Of a DNA stretch of 64,000 nucleotides, positions 22,019 to 33,976 are shown piece after piece; the stretch's first letter is position 1; each line of letters starts with the position of its first letter. Position numbers and translations under genes: made by a program. This DNA is from Opisthocomus hoazin (lineage: Eukaryota; Chordata; Aves; Opisthocomiformes; Opisthocomidae): NCBI RefSeq assembly GCF_030867145.1, contig NC_134439.1, positions 7,973,379 through 8,037,378 of the forward strand. Direction: 5' to 3'. The notes under the pieces were generated by a model. It saw nothing but the letters and a program-made list of their open reading frames with translations, was not told the origin of the DNA and did no database searches.

Positions 22019-22322
22019 ACCTGCAGGCGACGACCCCGGGCACGAACCTCCAAGACCTCAGAACATGGTGCTTGACAGAAGATAGAGCTTTGGGGCATTG
22101 CATTTAGAGCTTTGGGCCATTCTTCTGCTTCTGCTTCTCCTTCTACTCTCCTCTCTCTCTCCTTCCTATGCTGTCGCTGTCTCCTAGCGCCAACCTGGTA
22201 GGGACGTGTTCGCCCCCCCCCTCTGCAGGGCAAGCAGACGGAACCCCTGCAGAAGCTCCAGCACATCTCAGTGCCTGCCCCTGGCGCTCCCTGTGAGCCA
22301 CCTTCTCTTGCTTTTCAGACTC

Positions 22323-22328
22323 ATTAAA
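22323..22328 (+). promoter_or_regulatory. Polyadenylation signal ATTAAA, keratin copy 3
   Basis: ATTAAA about 305 nt after the stop codon. The 3' UTR shares the long C run of copy 2 (about 22213-22221). Confidence 0.8.
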
Positions 22329-22349
22329 ATTGTGCTGCATCGAAATCCG

Positions 22350-23537
22350 GGCCTCCAAGTCCTCCTTTCTTCTGAGGCAAGTCTTCTAGTCTGCTCAGGA
22401 AAGAAGGTGGCTTTTTGGAGAGGGTTAGGGTGGGCACAAAAGAAGACCCTTCCTCAGTCCCAGAGGAAAGGACTCAGTGCACTGGGCTGCCTGCTGCGCC
22501 CTGTCCCTTGAAGCTGAGGAAGACATGCCTGGCTACTCCACAGGCATCGGGCAACAGTCAGCCTTGCTGCATGTGTTTTCAGATGGGCCTGGAGCACAAG
22601 GCCCTGGAGAACGTTCTGTCAACAGAGAGCCCGTAAAACTGCTGTCCTTGAGGGAGGAGCCCATGGCGGCAGGAGGCCAAGGGATGAGGTCAGCAGCCCC
22701 TCTGTCTCTTGGGGAAGGGACGTCCTCTAGGCCTGGATGGAGCTGTGCTGGGGGAGGAGGCTCAAGTGCAGAATGGCTCCAAAGGGTGGCAGCAGTGTGC
22801 ATCTAGAGGCAATAACACCTGGTGACAGCCCACAACCTCATCCCCCCTTGCCTTCCTTTCCATTGCCTCATCTCGGGTCCACAGCCAGCACGCACAAGCA
22901 CAGGCACATGAGATAGGTACCTCATACGGTCCTGGAGCACCTGGCAGGGCCCAGCTGCTGTCCAGATTGGCAGGGCTGAGGCAATTCACCAGTTAGTACT
23001 GGTATCGGCCACACAAATGGACTCACCACTCCCTGTGAATCCAACAGCCCCATGGGCACTGCAGCTCCAGGACAGCACCCAGCGCCCAGAGACCCATGGC
23101 TGCTCTCTAGTCCTTGGTCTCCTCCAAGCCTGGGGCAGCTTGCCTCGGTTTCTGAGGCGGCACCACTGCCAGGCTCCAGCTCTGATCCAGAAAGGTTCTG
23201 TGCAAGTGCAGTTACCCCCTTTGCAACATTAGCAATAGTCTACCATAGAAAGAACAGAGATTCTGACAGACGACTGGATATTTTTGAGGAAAAATTCTCG
23301 TCCCCTCACCCAGCAAGCGGTTCCCGAGGACTACTGCAAGCATGGCCCTGATCACAAGCACATCTCCTGCTTGGTTCGCACCCTTTTCAGTGCTGCACAG
23401 CTGAAGATGCAATCTGGGGTATGTGGAAAGGCCTTTAGCCTATGCGGAGATTGGCACGTGCCTTAGGAGCTGTAAGAAGCTCGTCCTAGGAGCGAGGATG
23501 CTGGCTTCTCAAGTAGGAATGCTCAGGCTGTATGGGA
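22350..23537. other. 3' spacer after keratin copy 3
   Basis: No gene is seen. Relative to R1, 9 bp are missing after CCAGAGGAAAG (near 22469), a deletion shared with R4 and R5. Confidence 0.6.
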
Positions 23538-23915
23538 TGTGGATTATTGCCAAAGACTGATGGACATTTTGAAGAACCCTCCGCTCAGTGATAGCCAGCA
23601 AGCAAGGGGAAGACGACTGTGCCAGTCAGCAGGCAACGCCAATGGTCTTCCTGGTGGCAAGGAAAGTCTGCCTCATTTTTGGCACACCGGTGGTGGGGTA
23701 GCAAATCGCCACAAAGGAAGCCTGACGAGGAAGAAATGCGGTAAGGTCTGGAGGTGCTTATTGCTCCATGCAGTGATAATGAGGTGGTGGTTCCCCATCA
23801 GGGTTAGAAGATACATGGAGAAGATAATGGCACCTGGGGCCACGTGCCCACCCAGGGAGGTCAGGAAGCCCAGCAGAAGGAGATCAGTTACAGGTGTCCT
23901 GCTCTCCTTTGCCAT
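23538..23915 (-). pseudogene. Olfactory receptor-like N-terminal fragment, R4
   Basis: The ATG is at 23913-23915. It carries the GNHHLIITAW variant of R3 but MAKESRT like R1, so it mixes both neighbours. The frameshift after CQK and the second stop (23626-23628) are unchanged. Confidence 0.67.
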
Positions 23916-24074
23916 GGCTCTAAATATTACAAAGGAGGTTATCTGAAAGTGAAAAAATAATCTGCCCGAAGGAAGACCCTAACTAATACAAATGTCACCC
24001 AGAGATTGCAAATAGTCACCTGCATGATCATCCGCTCTAAGCTTTTCTGTCCCCAGAATGCACTCGCTTAGGAC

Positions 24075-25354
24075 TGATACCTGTAAACATAAAATTTCCA
24101 CTTACCACAGTGATTGTAATTAAACTAAAGTAGATCCTTGCTGTTTTGAGAAGACAGGAAAGATCTAAGATAAAGAGGCTCCTCAATAACACTACTTAGA
24201 CAAACTTGACTTGCTGATTTGAGAAAACAGGAAAGCTCTAAGATAGAGAGGCTCCTAAATAATTCTACCCCAGACAGCTCAGCCTTGGGAGGACAGATGT
24301 ACCAAGCTACAGAGACAAAGAGGCACCAAGAGGGCAACAAGACCGGAGCAAAACTACCTGGAAGGACACGGTATACGTAATCTTAGAACTGCGTTTGCGC
24401 AGAAACAAAGGTCAACCAGCGGACACTGTGATGAGGAGTATAAGCCTTCATCTTGAGACCCCCCAAGACCACCCGAGGATGCTAACAGACATGTGTGAAA
24501 GATATTAACATAAGCTAATTACTTCTTAGGAAAGTCATGAATATGCTAAGTATTTCTCGGAAATATAATGAATATGTATGTTGTGATTGTATTTAACCTG
24601 AAATGGCAGGGTGTTTGGCATGCACATTTGGAGGACAGATCCCCCGTGTGCCCAGCGCTGTAATGAAGAATACCTGCTTAGTAGTCTGCTGACTATTGAG
24701 TCTTCAATTCCACCTTTTCACGGCATCATTTCTGGCGACCCAGGCGGGACCCACTCTGCTGCGCTGCAGGACCCGCTGACAACAGGACTCCCTAGGGTAC
24801 CCCCGGGAGTTCCCAGAGAGACTCCTCGCCTCATTTGGATCACTGCAGGAGCAGACAAGGACCATCTCAAGCAGTAAAGGTATTCTTCTTTTTTCCTTTC
24901 CTTTCCTTTCTTTCTCTGTTTTGAAATGTGAGACCGGTCATTTGGAGAGTTCTCGTAAGTCATAGGTGATGTCCTACGCTGAGCGATGTATCCCAGACTG
25001 CTAGTGTCTGAGGGTATACATTTTGGTACGTTGGTACAAGCACGAGTTGAGCTTTGTACTTCTGGAATAACGTAGTTTTGGTAGCTGTACATAGGTACAA
25101 CCATGGGTAAAGCTTTGTACTTCTGTAATAATGTACATTCGGTATTGGTACACTTATGAAACCCGCTTCAGTTGTACTGCTGGCGATACAGATTTGTTGG
25201 TACTGACCTCGGATATCTCGGATACTGGCTCTTTAACATATTGTTAGGCACATTTGGAGGAGAGATCCCCCGTGTGCCCGGCGTCGTCATAAAGAATACC
25301 TGCTTAATAGTCTGCCGACTATTGCGTCTTCAATTCTGACTTTTCACGGCATCA
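24075..25354 (+). mobile_element. Non-coding LTR element, copy 2
   Basis: 1280 bp with GGAC at 24071-24074 and 25355-25358. The left LTR is 24075-24728, the PBS 24733-24750 and the right R-U5-like end 25249-25354. Only three CCTTT units are present. It shares with copy 1 the variants GGTATACGTAATC and GATGAGGAGTATAAG in the LTR, which separates these two from copies 3 and 4. A private change, ATTGCGTCTT, lies at the right end. Confidence 0.88.
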
Positions 25355-25358
25355 GGAC

Positions 25359-28300
25359 AAAAGTGAACATAAATGGATTATTAGGGTGCTAGAAAAATGA
25401 ATAAGCACGGTGGGTTTTCTTCCACTTCATCTACTCCCAACCAGCTGCTCTCGACAGTTTAAAGAATATCCTGGGAAATGTTTTTCAGATGTGATCCTTT
25501 TTGAGCCTGAACCGTGCTGTTCTCCCTTGCGTACTTTTATTCTCGCCAAGCATAATTGCAATTACCCATTTCTCAGAAAGGTGTCAGATGGGAGTCTTGT
25601 CCATGTTCTTTCCTGGCTGTGCTCCTGGTCCTGTCCTCCATCTTCTTATTTCTTCCTTATGGTCATGTTTCTCAAAGGCTTCCTATTGTGCTGTTTGGAG
25701 TAGCTTTGTCATGTCCTCTGGTGGGCTTGTCCCGGGCTGGCTGCCAGACACCCACCCACTCTTTCTCAAGCCCCCTCCTCCATAAGGCAGGGGGAGAAAA
25801 GAAGGTGAAAAGACTCATGGGTCAAGACAAAGACAGGGAGATCAAATACCAGGTACCCTCACCGGCAAAACATATTCAGCCTGGGGAAGATGTATGTCAA
25901 TTATCAAAACTCAAAAACAAAATAAGATGGTGAGAAACAAAGACAAAAAACAAGATCAAAAAAAACCCAAAAACACTTTCAGGTATGTAGGTATGCTTTT
26001 CAACCATACCTGGCAATTTCTTTGACCTCTACCCTCAGCTCCAGGTAGCGAGTCAGACACTGGTCACCTTCAGGCAATCACCATCTCCCAGGTGCGGAGG
26101 AAGGTCTCCTGAAGGCACTGCTGGGTTTGAAAGCAGGCAATGCTCCCCACACTCTCCTCCTGCCTGCACTTCCAGGCACATTCTCTCTGCATACTCATCA
26201 TCTAGGCAGTGGGCACCTACCTGCTGTCCCCAGAGACCAAGGCTTCACTTCTTCCTCACTGAAACCCTCAAGCAGTGGCACTGGGTGGTTCACCAGTGCA
26301 CTGAGTGGTTTGGCCATGCCAGGGCATCTTCATCTCCTCTCCCTTCCTGGGATACCAGAGCCTTGTTTCAGGGAGAGTCTGTCCGCCAACAGACCTCACT
26401 CACCAACAGGATCTGCAGCCAAATAGCGGAGGGCAGATCAGTGCCAGCAAGGGAGGAAAACTCACCCCGTGCTAAGCTTTGCTGGCCAAAGCTGCTAGGC
26501 TGGGTGGAAGGAAGGCACAGCCGCGGAGGGCGTCCTCAGGGACCCAGGAGCTAGCTAAGATAACAGGGAATCAGAAGGAGGATGTCATGTTCTCAGAGAG
26601 GCTCCTTGGATCCCTCACAACGACGGATGTGTCCGAGCCCACCACATCAGGACCAGGCACTGCAGACTGTTCTCCGGAGGCTCTGGGAGATGGGAAAGCA
26701 GGCAGCTGGGGCAAAGCACAGCTCCCCTCTAGGGGCACCCTGGCAGGAGGTGACAGGCGTTCTTGCACACTGGGATCCACACTGAGCTGAGGTGCATGTG
26801 GAGACCAGCGCTCCAGTTTGTGTGTGAGAAAGTCGAAACACCACCTCCCAGCCTCACGAGCAGAGCGTCTGGAAATGGCTCAGGGGGGAAGGGGAAGTTA
26901 AAAGTGAGCAGGAGAAGACATTTGCTCTTCTCTTGCGTGAAGCACTCCCTCTGTGGTTCTGCCTGCTCTGGTACGGAAGAGTTTTTGTCCCTCAGGCAAG
27001 AGCCCACTGAACCTCTTCATGGAGGACATCCAGGGGGTGATCCTGCAGGCGGCCATGTGGAAGAATCAACCCCTGAGCTCTCCACACACGCAATGTGCAC
27101 GCAGCTTTTCAGCTGCCAGCGCAGACAAGGAAGCAGAGAAGATGCGAGCATGTTAACTGAGCGGTTTAATGCAGAACCTCTGCCTGCCTGCACCCTTCCA
27201 TCCCTCTCATCCCTCTTCCATCTCTCTCAGACACAGGACATCTCTTTTCTTCACATGCTTCAATCTCTTTGCCTCCTGCTGATGCTCTCTCTTCTGTGTC
27301 TGCTTCTCACACACTCCAATTTGATACAGACTGTGCACAAAGGGACAAGTCCATTCCTGAAAAGCAGTGAAGAGATGTTTTCTGTCAGGAAACTGGGACG
27401 TCTGGATTCCCCCTATCAAGGCTGTGGTGATTCCCCTGAGGTGGAGGAGTGACAGCAAAAGCAAAGACAGAACTTGGAGCATTGGTGGGAATCCGGCTGA
27501 ACAGGATATCTTCCCCAGTCTCTAGCTGAGGGATCATCTTCACAGGCTGAGCATTTGGCTGATGTCCAGGTGCACGCCTAGGAAGAGATTTTCCTTCCTC
27601 GGGCTGTTTTGGCTACGACATAAAGCCACAAGAGCAGTCAAGTCTCACAACAAGGGATCCCTTCCGCAACAGTGCGCTGCAGAGGAGGCTGAGGGAAGAA
27701 TACGAGCATGAAAAGCCAGTCGCATACATCTTTTGAACACTTATTGCCCTGCTGCTCTTAGCTTCAGCTCAGGGGGTTGGATGGAGCCAGGTGGTGTTCT
27801 GGTGGCATCCCTCAATAGCTCTCCCACAAGTCCAGGCCCTGCGTGAACCTGACGGTTTCATTGGGCTACTTTGCTCCTTGCTCAAGACCCTGGGTCTGAT
27901 CTCAGACACAAAAGTCACACCAGCATGCTGTTAATGACAGTTGTCTTTGCTGCACAGGCTGCGGAGCCAGAGACCCAGCCTCACCACAACCACAACATGC
28001 TACTGCTGGACAAGCTGAGGTCTATAAGCAAACAGTGCTGGGGAGGGAAGCACTCCACAGGGAACACTCACCCACACACTCCCTCTTTCTGTGTTGTGCT
28101 ACATGCAGTGGGTAACCATGTGGGCTCAGCAGAGAGGCAGTTTATGCCGTCCTGCAGCTTGGCATCCCGCACAGGGAAAAGCATCTGGGAGTTCTCCACA
28201 GACAGCACAGAGGAGAACCTCTCTGAGTTTACCCAAGGTTTCCATTTACCCATGCACAGCAGCATCGCAGAGGCCTGCGTCCGCACCTCCTCTTGCTCCA

Positions 28301-29881
28301 ATCCTTGCTAGCCTCAAAGACGCATCTCACCAAAGGATGCAAGTCCCACCAGGACTGCCAGAAAAAGCAGGACTGTGTCATGCTTTCCCTTTCACACGTT
28401 GCCCACAGACTTCCGAGAAAGAGGGTGTTGGTGCTTGCAGGTTCCTATCTTCTCCTTCCTCTGCCACCTGAAAACAGCCTCCCAACCTCCCTGTGGGGAG
28501 TGGAGAAAATCTCTTCAGCTGCTGCTCCAGACAGACCTCCTCACATTCCCACGCTGCTGACCCAGGGAGGCTCTCTAGAGAGATGACAGACTGGCACTCA
28601 TCCCAAGGAGACGAATCAAGTTGCAATCTTTGCTACACCACAGTTTCCATAGGGCCAGGTTTTTCAGCATTTGGAGATTCTTACTTGAGCAGTGCGGCAG
28701 CAGCTGGGCTTTTAACAGCCCCCAAAGTCAGAAGGTGTTTGAGCATCCCCTCAGGCAGACACACCTGCTGGAGAAGTGCTGCCTCCAAACTCACCGTCAC
28801 ATGGTCAAAGGGGTCTTGGTCACCTCAAAATTTATGTAGTTGGCAAAGGAACAGATCATACAGTCCACTGTCAAGCAACAGAAGGCTGCCAGGAACCTTC
28901 CAGCATCTTGCGTCTCATGGTGATCTCAGTGAGACCAACATTTCCGCGTTTAGGGAGGTGTTCATGATCATTTTCTCTGGTCGTATGGTACCCAGCTGGA
29001 CACGAGGTCTGCGTCCTGGGAGTGGAAAAGGCCCCCTTCAAGACCACTCCTGTTCACCTCTGTTATAGGTACAGTCTGAACTGATACAGGACCAGGCAGG
29101 GACAAAAGATCCCCAGGGTCTGGCTGGACCCAGGACTCTCTTCCCAAAGGCCTCTTTCCAGCTGTGACAAAGCTCTGCTCTTCAACACGTCATCTCTGCT
29201 TGGCAAATTTCATAGCGATTGACTCCTGCGGTACGAACTTGACTTCCTCTGAGCCTCCCCAAAGTGTCTTTATAGCAAGTGTCTTCTTCAGGCACTCGTT
29301 CAGTCTCCAGGATCTCACATCATCCACACTGACAGAATAGGATTCAAATACCCTGGCGAAAAAAAACAGGCCCCAGGCATGCTCCTGGCGACCTGCAGGG
29401 CTTGCACAGGGAGAGAATGCGGCAAATGAGCCCAGCAAAATGTTCCCAACAGCATTGTTAGTGTTGCAGTAGGGTCCAACACTCCCAGCAGAAGCCCACC
29501 TGCATGCAACAAGGAGCAACCATCAGAGAGAGGTGGGAGGAGCAAGAGAAAAGGGTGTGGCATGTCATCTTACCCGGGAGTCCTTAGGCATGTGGACGAG
29601 AAGCAGGAGAGCGGTGCCTAGTTCCTGACAACTTTGCCACAAACAAGCCCACAGGAATGACCCAGGTGCACATCACCTGCCACCACGGGGTGCCACCAGC
29701 ACTTGAGCTGAGTCTTCTGCCTGCGATGATGTCTTTCTGCCCCAGAAAGCCAAGGGACTCTCATTCTGGAAATTACAGAAGCCTTCCTATGGGGAAGCAC
29801 GTGGCATCACCAGGAAATGAAAAGGCAGCAGCGCAGGAAACCAGGACACAGCCCATGCCATTAGCTGAGACGCTTTGCGTT
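25359..29881. other. Long spacer upstream of keratin copy 4
   Basis: No recognisable gene. Near 27350 the stretch reads AAGTCCATTCCTGAAAAG where R1-R3 have AAGCTCATTCCTAGAAAAG. This moves a stop and creates a 229-codon + frame (26763-27452), present also in R5, which I take to be chance. Confidence 0.6.
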
Positions 29882-29960
29882 TGACGTGAACTTGTCAGAA
29901 AATTATTACTTCCCCAAAGGCTGCCTCTGGGCCTGAGGCAGTGCAGGACTACTATAAAAG
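29882..29960 (+). promoter_or_regulatory. Promoter of keratin copy 4
   Basis: TGACGTGA at 29882-29889, GCCTGAGGC at 29931-29939 and TATAAAAG at 29953-29960, with unchanged spacing. Confidence 0.8.
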
Positions 29961-30330
29961 GCAGCCCAACTCTCAGCTCTCTCGTCCGCTTCTCTCGCCT
30001 CCTTCTCATAGGGAATCAGGTGAGTGTGAAGCGTCTTCTCCTCCTGCTCCAAGATCAGGTCTTTCCCCAATGTCTGTCTCAGCTGACAGGGGCTGTCCCA
30101 GCCCTGGGCCGGGAGCTGTGTCTCATGGTAGAGGGAAGGGCAGAGAACGTCTTCCACTGGGAGAGCCTGGCACTTAGCTGCAGTGACTCTTCAGCTTTCA
30201 GCTGGACAGCCTGTGCTGGGCAAGTAGGGACCTTGGCTTCCTCATGGTTGGTTGCAGTGCTGCTGCTCATGTGTCCCTGTTTTCTGCTTCCCCATGCCCT
30301 CTCTCGCAGGTGCCCCTCCAGCCCAGAGAC

Positions 30331-30636
30331 ATGTCCTGCTGCAACCCGTGCCTGCCATGCCAGCCCTGCGGCCCAACCCCGCTGGCCAACAGCTGCAATG
30401 AGCCCTGTTTCAGGCAGTGCCAGAGCTCCACCGTCGTCATTGAGCCCTCCCCTGTGGTGGTGACCCTGCCCGGACCCATCCTCAGCTCCTTCCCGCAGAA
30501 CACCGTTGTGGGATCCTCCACCTCCGCCGCTGTTGGCAGCATCCTCAGCTCTCAGGGAGTGCCCATCTCCTCCGGAGGCTTTGACCTCTCCTGCATTACC
30601 AGCCGCTACTGTGGCAGCAGATGTCAGCCCTGCTAA
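30331..30636 (+). CDS. Feather beta-keratin copy 4 (Val68 form)
   Basis: The 101-residue protein is identical to copy 3 (Val68). At the DNA level codon 37 is ATT rather than ATC, so copy 4 combines the Val68 of R3 with a silent change seen in R5-R8. Exon 1 ends at 30019, the intron is 30020-30309 (290 bp) and exon 2 starts at 30310. All 12 cysteines and the proline-flanked core strands are intact. Confidence 0.95.
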   Translation: MSCCNPCLPCQPCGPTPLANSCNEPCFRQCQSSTVVIEPSPVVVTLPGPILSSFPQNTVVGSSTSAAVGSILSSQGVPISSGGFDLSCITSRYCGSRCQPC

Positions 30637-30940
30637 AGCTGCAGGCGATGTCCCCGGGCAAGAACCTCCAAGATCTCAGAATATGGTGCTTGACAGAAGA
30701 TAGAGCTTTGGGGCATTGCATTTAGAGCTTTGGGCCATTCTTCTGCTTCTGCTTCTCCTTCTACTCTCCTCTCTCTCTCCTTCCTATGCTGTCGCTGTCT
30801 CCTAGCGCCAACCTGGTAGGGACGTGTCCGAACCCCTTTTCAGCAGGGCAAGCAGACGGAACCCCTGCAGAAGCTCCAGCACATCTCAGTGCCTGCCCCT
30901 GGCGCTCCCTGTGAGCCACCTTCTCTTGATTTTCAGACTC

Positions 30941-30946
30941 ATTAAA
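30941..30946 (+). promoter_or_regulatory. Polyadenylation signal ATTAAA, keratin copy 4
   Basis: ATTAAA about 305 nt after the stop codon. The 3' UTR patch near 30828-30845 reads CCGAACCCCTTTTCAGCAGG, a version found only in R4 and R5. Confidence 0.8.
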
Positions 30947-30967
30947 ATTGTGCTGCATCGAAATCTG

Positions 30968-32155
30968 GGCCTCCGAGTCCTCCTTTCTTCTGAGGCAAGT
31001 CTTCTAGTCTGCTCAGGAAAGACGGTGGCTTTTTGGAGAGGGTTAGGGTGGGCACAAAAGAAGACCCTTCCTCAGTCCCAGAGGAAAGGACTCAGTGCAC
31101 TGGGCTGCCTGCTGCGCCCTGTCCCTTGGAGCTGAGGAAGACATGCCTGGCTGCTCCACAGGCATCGGGCAACAGTCAGCCTTGCTGCATGTGTTTTCAG
31201 ATGGGCCTGGAGCACAAGGCCCTGGAGAAAGTTCTGTCAACAGAGAGCCCGTAAAACTGCTGTCCTTGAGGGAGGAGCCCATGGAGGCAGGAGGCCAAGG
31301 GATGAGGTCAGCAGCCCCTCTGTCTCTTGGGGAAGGGACGTCCTCTAGGCCTGGATGGAGCTGTGCTGGGGGAGGAGGCTCAAGTGGAGAACGGCTCCAA
31401 AGGGTGGCAGCAGTGTGCATCTAGAGACAACAACACCTGGTGACAGCCCACAACCTCATCCCCCCTTGCCTTCCTTTCCATTGCCTCATCTCGGGTCCAC
31501 AGCCAGCACGCACAAGCACAGGCACATGAGATAGGTACCTCATACGGTCCTGGAGCACCTGGCAGGGCCCAGCTGCTGTCCAGATTGGCAGGGCTGAGGC
31601 AATTCACCAGTTAGTACTGGTATCGGCCACACAAATGGACTCACCACTCCCTGTGAATCCAACAGCCCCATGGGCACTGCAGCTCCAGGACAGCACCCAG
31701 CGCCCAGAGACCCATGGCTGCTCTCTAGTCCTTGGTCTCCTCCAAGCCTGGGGCAGCTTGCCTCGGTTTCTGAGGCGGCACTACTGTCAGGCTCCAGCTC
31801 TGATCCAGAAAGGTTCTGTGCAAGTGCAGTTACCCCCTTTGCAACATTAGCAATAGTCTACCATAGAAAGAACAGAGATTCTGACAGACGACTGGATATT
31901 TTTGAGGAAAAATTCTCGTCCCCTCACCCAGCAAGCAGTTCCCGAGGACTACTGCAAGCATGGCCCTGATCACAAGCACATCTCCTGCTTGGTTCTCACC
32001 CTTTTCAGTGCTGCACAGCTGAAGATGCAATTTGGGGTATGTGGAAAGGCTTTTGGCCTATGCGGAGTTTGACACGTGCCTTAGGAGCTGTAAGAAGCTC
32101 GTCCTAGGAGCGAGGATGCTGGCTTCTCAAGTAGGGATGATCAGGCTCTATGGGA
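30968..32155. other. 3' spacer after keratin copy 4
   Basis: No gene is seen. It carries the 9-bp deletion of R3. The variant GGCTTTTGGCCTATGCGGAGTTTG near 32048 is shared only with R5. Confidence 0.6.
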
Positions 32156-32533
32156 TGTGGATTATTGCCAAAGACTGATGGACATTTTGAAGGACCCTCC
32201 GCTCAGTGATAGCCAGCAAGCAAGGGGAAGACGACTGTGCCAGTCAGCAGGCAACGCCAATGGTCTTCCTGGTGGCAAGGAAAGTCTGCCTCATTTTTGG
32301 CACACCGGTGGTGGGGTAGCAAATCGCCACAAAGGAAGCCTGACGAGGAAGAAATGCGGTAAGGTCTGGAGGTGCTTATTGCTCCATGCAGTGACAATGA
32401 GGAGGTGGTTCCCCATCAGGGTTAGAAGATACATGGAGAAGATAATGGCACCTGGGGCCACGTGCCCACCCAGGGAGGTCAGGAATCCCAGCAGAAGGAG
32501 ATCAGTTACAGGTGTCCTGCTCTTCTTTGCCAC
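32156..32533 (-). pseudogene. Olfactory receptor-like N-terminal fragment, R5
   Basis: The ATG is at 32531-32533. MAKKSRT is joined here to the GNHLLIVTAW version of TM1. The frame ends after CQK, and the second stop is at 32244-32246. Confidence 0.67.
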
Positions 32534-32692
32534 GGCTCTAAATATTACAAAGGAGGTTATCTGAAAGTGAAAAAATAATCTGCCCGAAGGAAGACCCTAA
32601 CTAATACAAATGTCACCCAGAGATTGCAAATAGTCACCTGCATGATCATCCGCTCTAAGCTTTTCTGTCCCCAGAATGCACTCGCTTAGGAC

Positions 32693-33972
32693 TGATACCT
32701 GTAAACATAAAATTTCCACTTACCACAGTGATTGTAATTAAACTAAAGTAGATCCTTGCTGTTTTGAGAAGACAGGAAAGATCTAAGATAAAGAGGCTCC
32801 TCAATAACACTACTTAGACATACTTGACTTGCTGATTTGAGAAAACAGGAAAGCTCTAAGATAGAGAGGCTCCTAAATAATTCTACCCCAGACAGCTCAG
32901 CCTTGGGAGGACAGATGTACCAAGCTACAGAGACAAAGAGGCACCAAGAGGGCAACAAGACCGGAGCAAAACTACCTGGAAGGACACGGCATATGTAATC
33001 TTAAAACTGCATTTGCGCAGAAACAAAGGTCAACCAGCGGACACTGTGATGAGAAGTATAAGCCTTCATCTTGAGACCCCCCAAGACCACCCGAGGATGC
33101 TAACAGACATGTGTGAAAGATATTAACATAAGCTAATTACTTCTTAGGAAAGTCATGAATATGCTAAGTATTTCTCGGAAATATAATGAATATGTATGTT
33201 GTGATTGTATTTAACCTGAAATGGCAGGGTGTTTGGCATGCACATTTGGAGGACAGATCCCCCGTGTGCCCAGCGCTGTAATGAAGAATACCTGCTTAGT
33301 AGTCTGCTGACTATTGAGTCTTCAATTCCACCTTTTCACGGCATCATTTCTGGCGACCCAGGCGGGACCCACTCTGCTGCGCTGCAGGACCCGCTGACAA
33401 CAGGACTCCCTAGGGTACCCCCGGGAGTTCCCAGAGAGACTCCTCGCCTCATTTGGATCACTGCAGGAGCAGACAAGGACCATCTCAAGCAGTAAAGGTA
33501 TTCTTCTTTTTTCCTTTCCTTTCCTTTCTTTCTCTGTTTTGAAATGTGAGACCGGTCATTTGGAGAGTTCTCGTAAGTCATAGGTGATGTCCTACGCTGA
33601 GCGATGTATCCCAGACTGCTAGTGTCTGAGGGTATACATTTTGGTACGTTGGTACAAGCACGAGTTGAGCTTTGTACTTCTGGAATAATGTAGTTTTGGT
33701 AGCTGTACGTAGGTACAACCATGGGTAAAGCTTTGTACTTCTGTAATAATGTACATTCGGTATTGGTACACTTATGAAACCCGCTTCAGTTGTACTGCTG
33801 GCGATACAGATTTGTTGGTACTGACCTCGGATATCTCGGATACTGGCTCTTTAACATATTGTTAGGCACATTTGGAGGAGAGATCCCCTGTGTGCCCGGC
33901 GCCGTCATAAAGAATACCTGCTTAATAGTCTGCCGACTATTGAGTCTTCAATTCTGACTTTTCACGGCATCA
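32693..33972 (+). mobile_element. Non-coding LTR element, copy 3
   Basis: 1280 bp with GGAC at 32689-32692 and 33973-33976. The left LTR is 32693-33346, the PBS 33351-33368 and the right end 33867-33972. Three CCTTT units are present. Diagnostic variants GGCATATGTAATC and GATGAGAAGTATAAG pair it with copy 4. Confidence 0.88.
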
Positions 33973-33976
33973 GGAC

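Larger units (their letters stand above)
14691..23498 (+). repeat. Tandem unit R3 (8808 bp, LTR element with expanded microsatellite)
   Basis: This is the first unit with the retroviral insertion and the longest in the window. The excess over R1/R2 is explained by the 1470-bp element plus its 4-bp target duplication, less small deletions. R3 opens the group of units marked by a 6-bp insertion near 17243 (a CCGGC-containing change) that R1, R2, R7 and R8 lack. Confidence 0.95.
23499..32116 (+). repeat. Tandem unit R4 (8618 bp, LTR element)
   Basis: The first 2 kb resemble R3. From about 25.6 kb onward the unit is, as far as I can read, the same as R5 at an exact 8618-bp offset. Confidence 0.95.
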
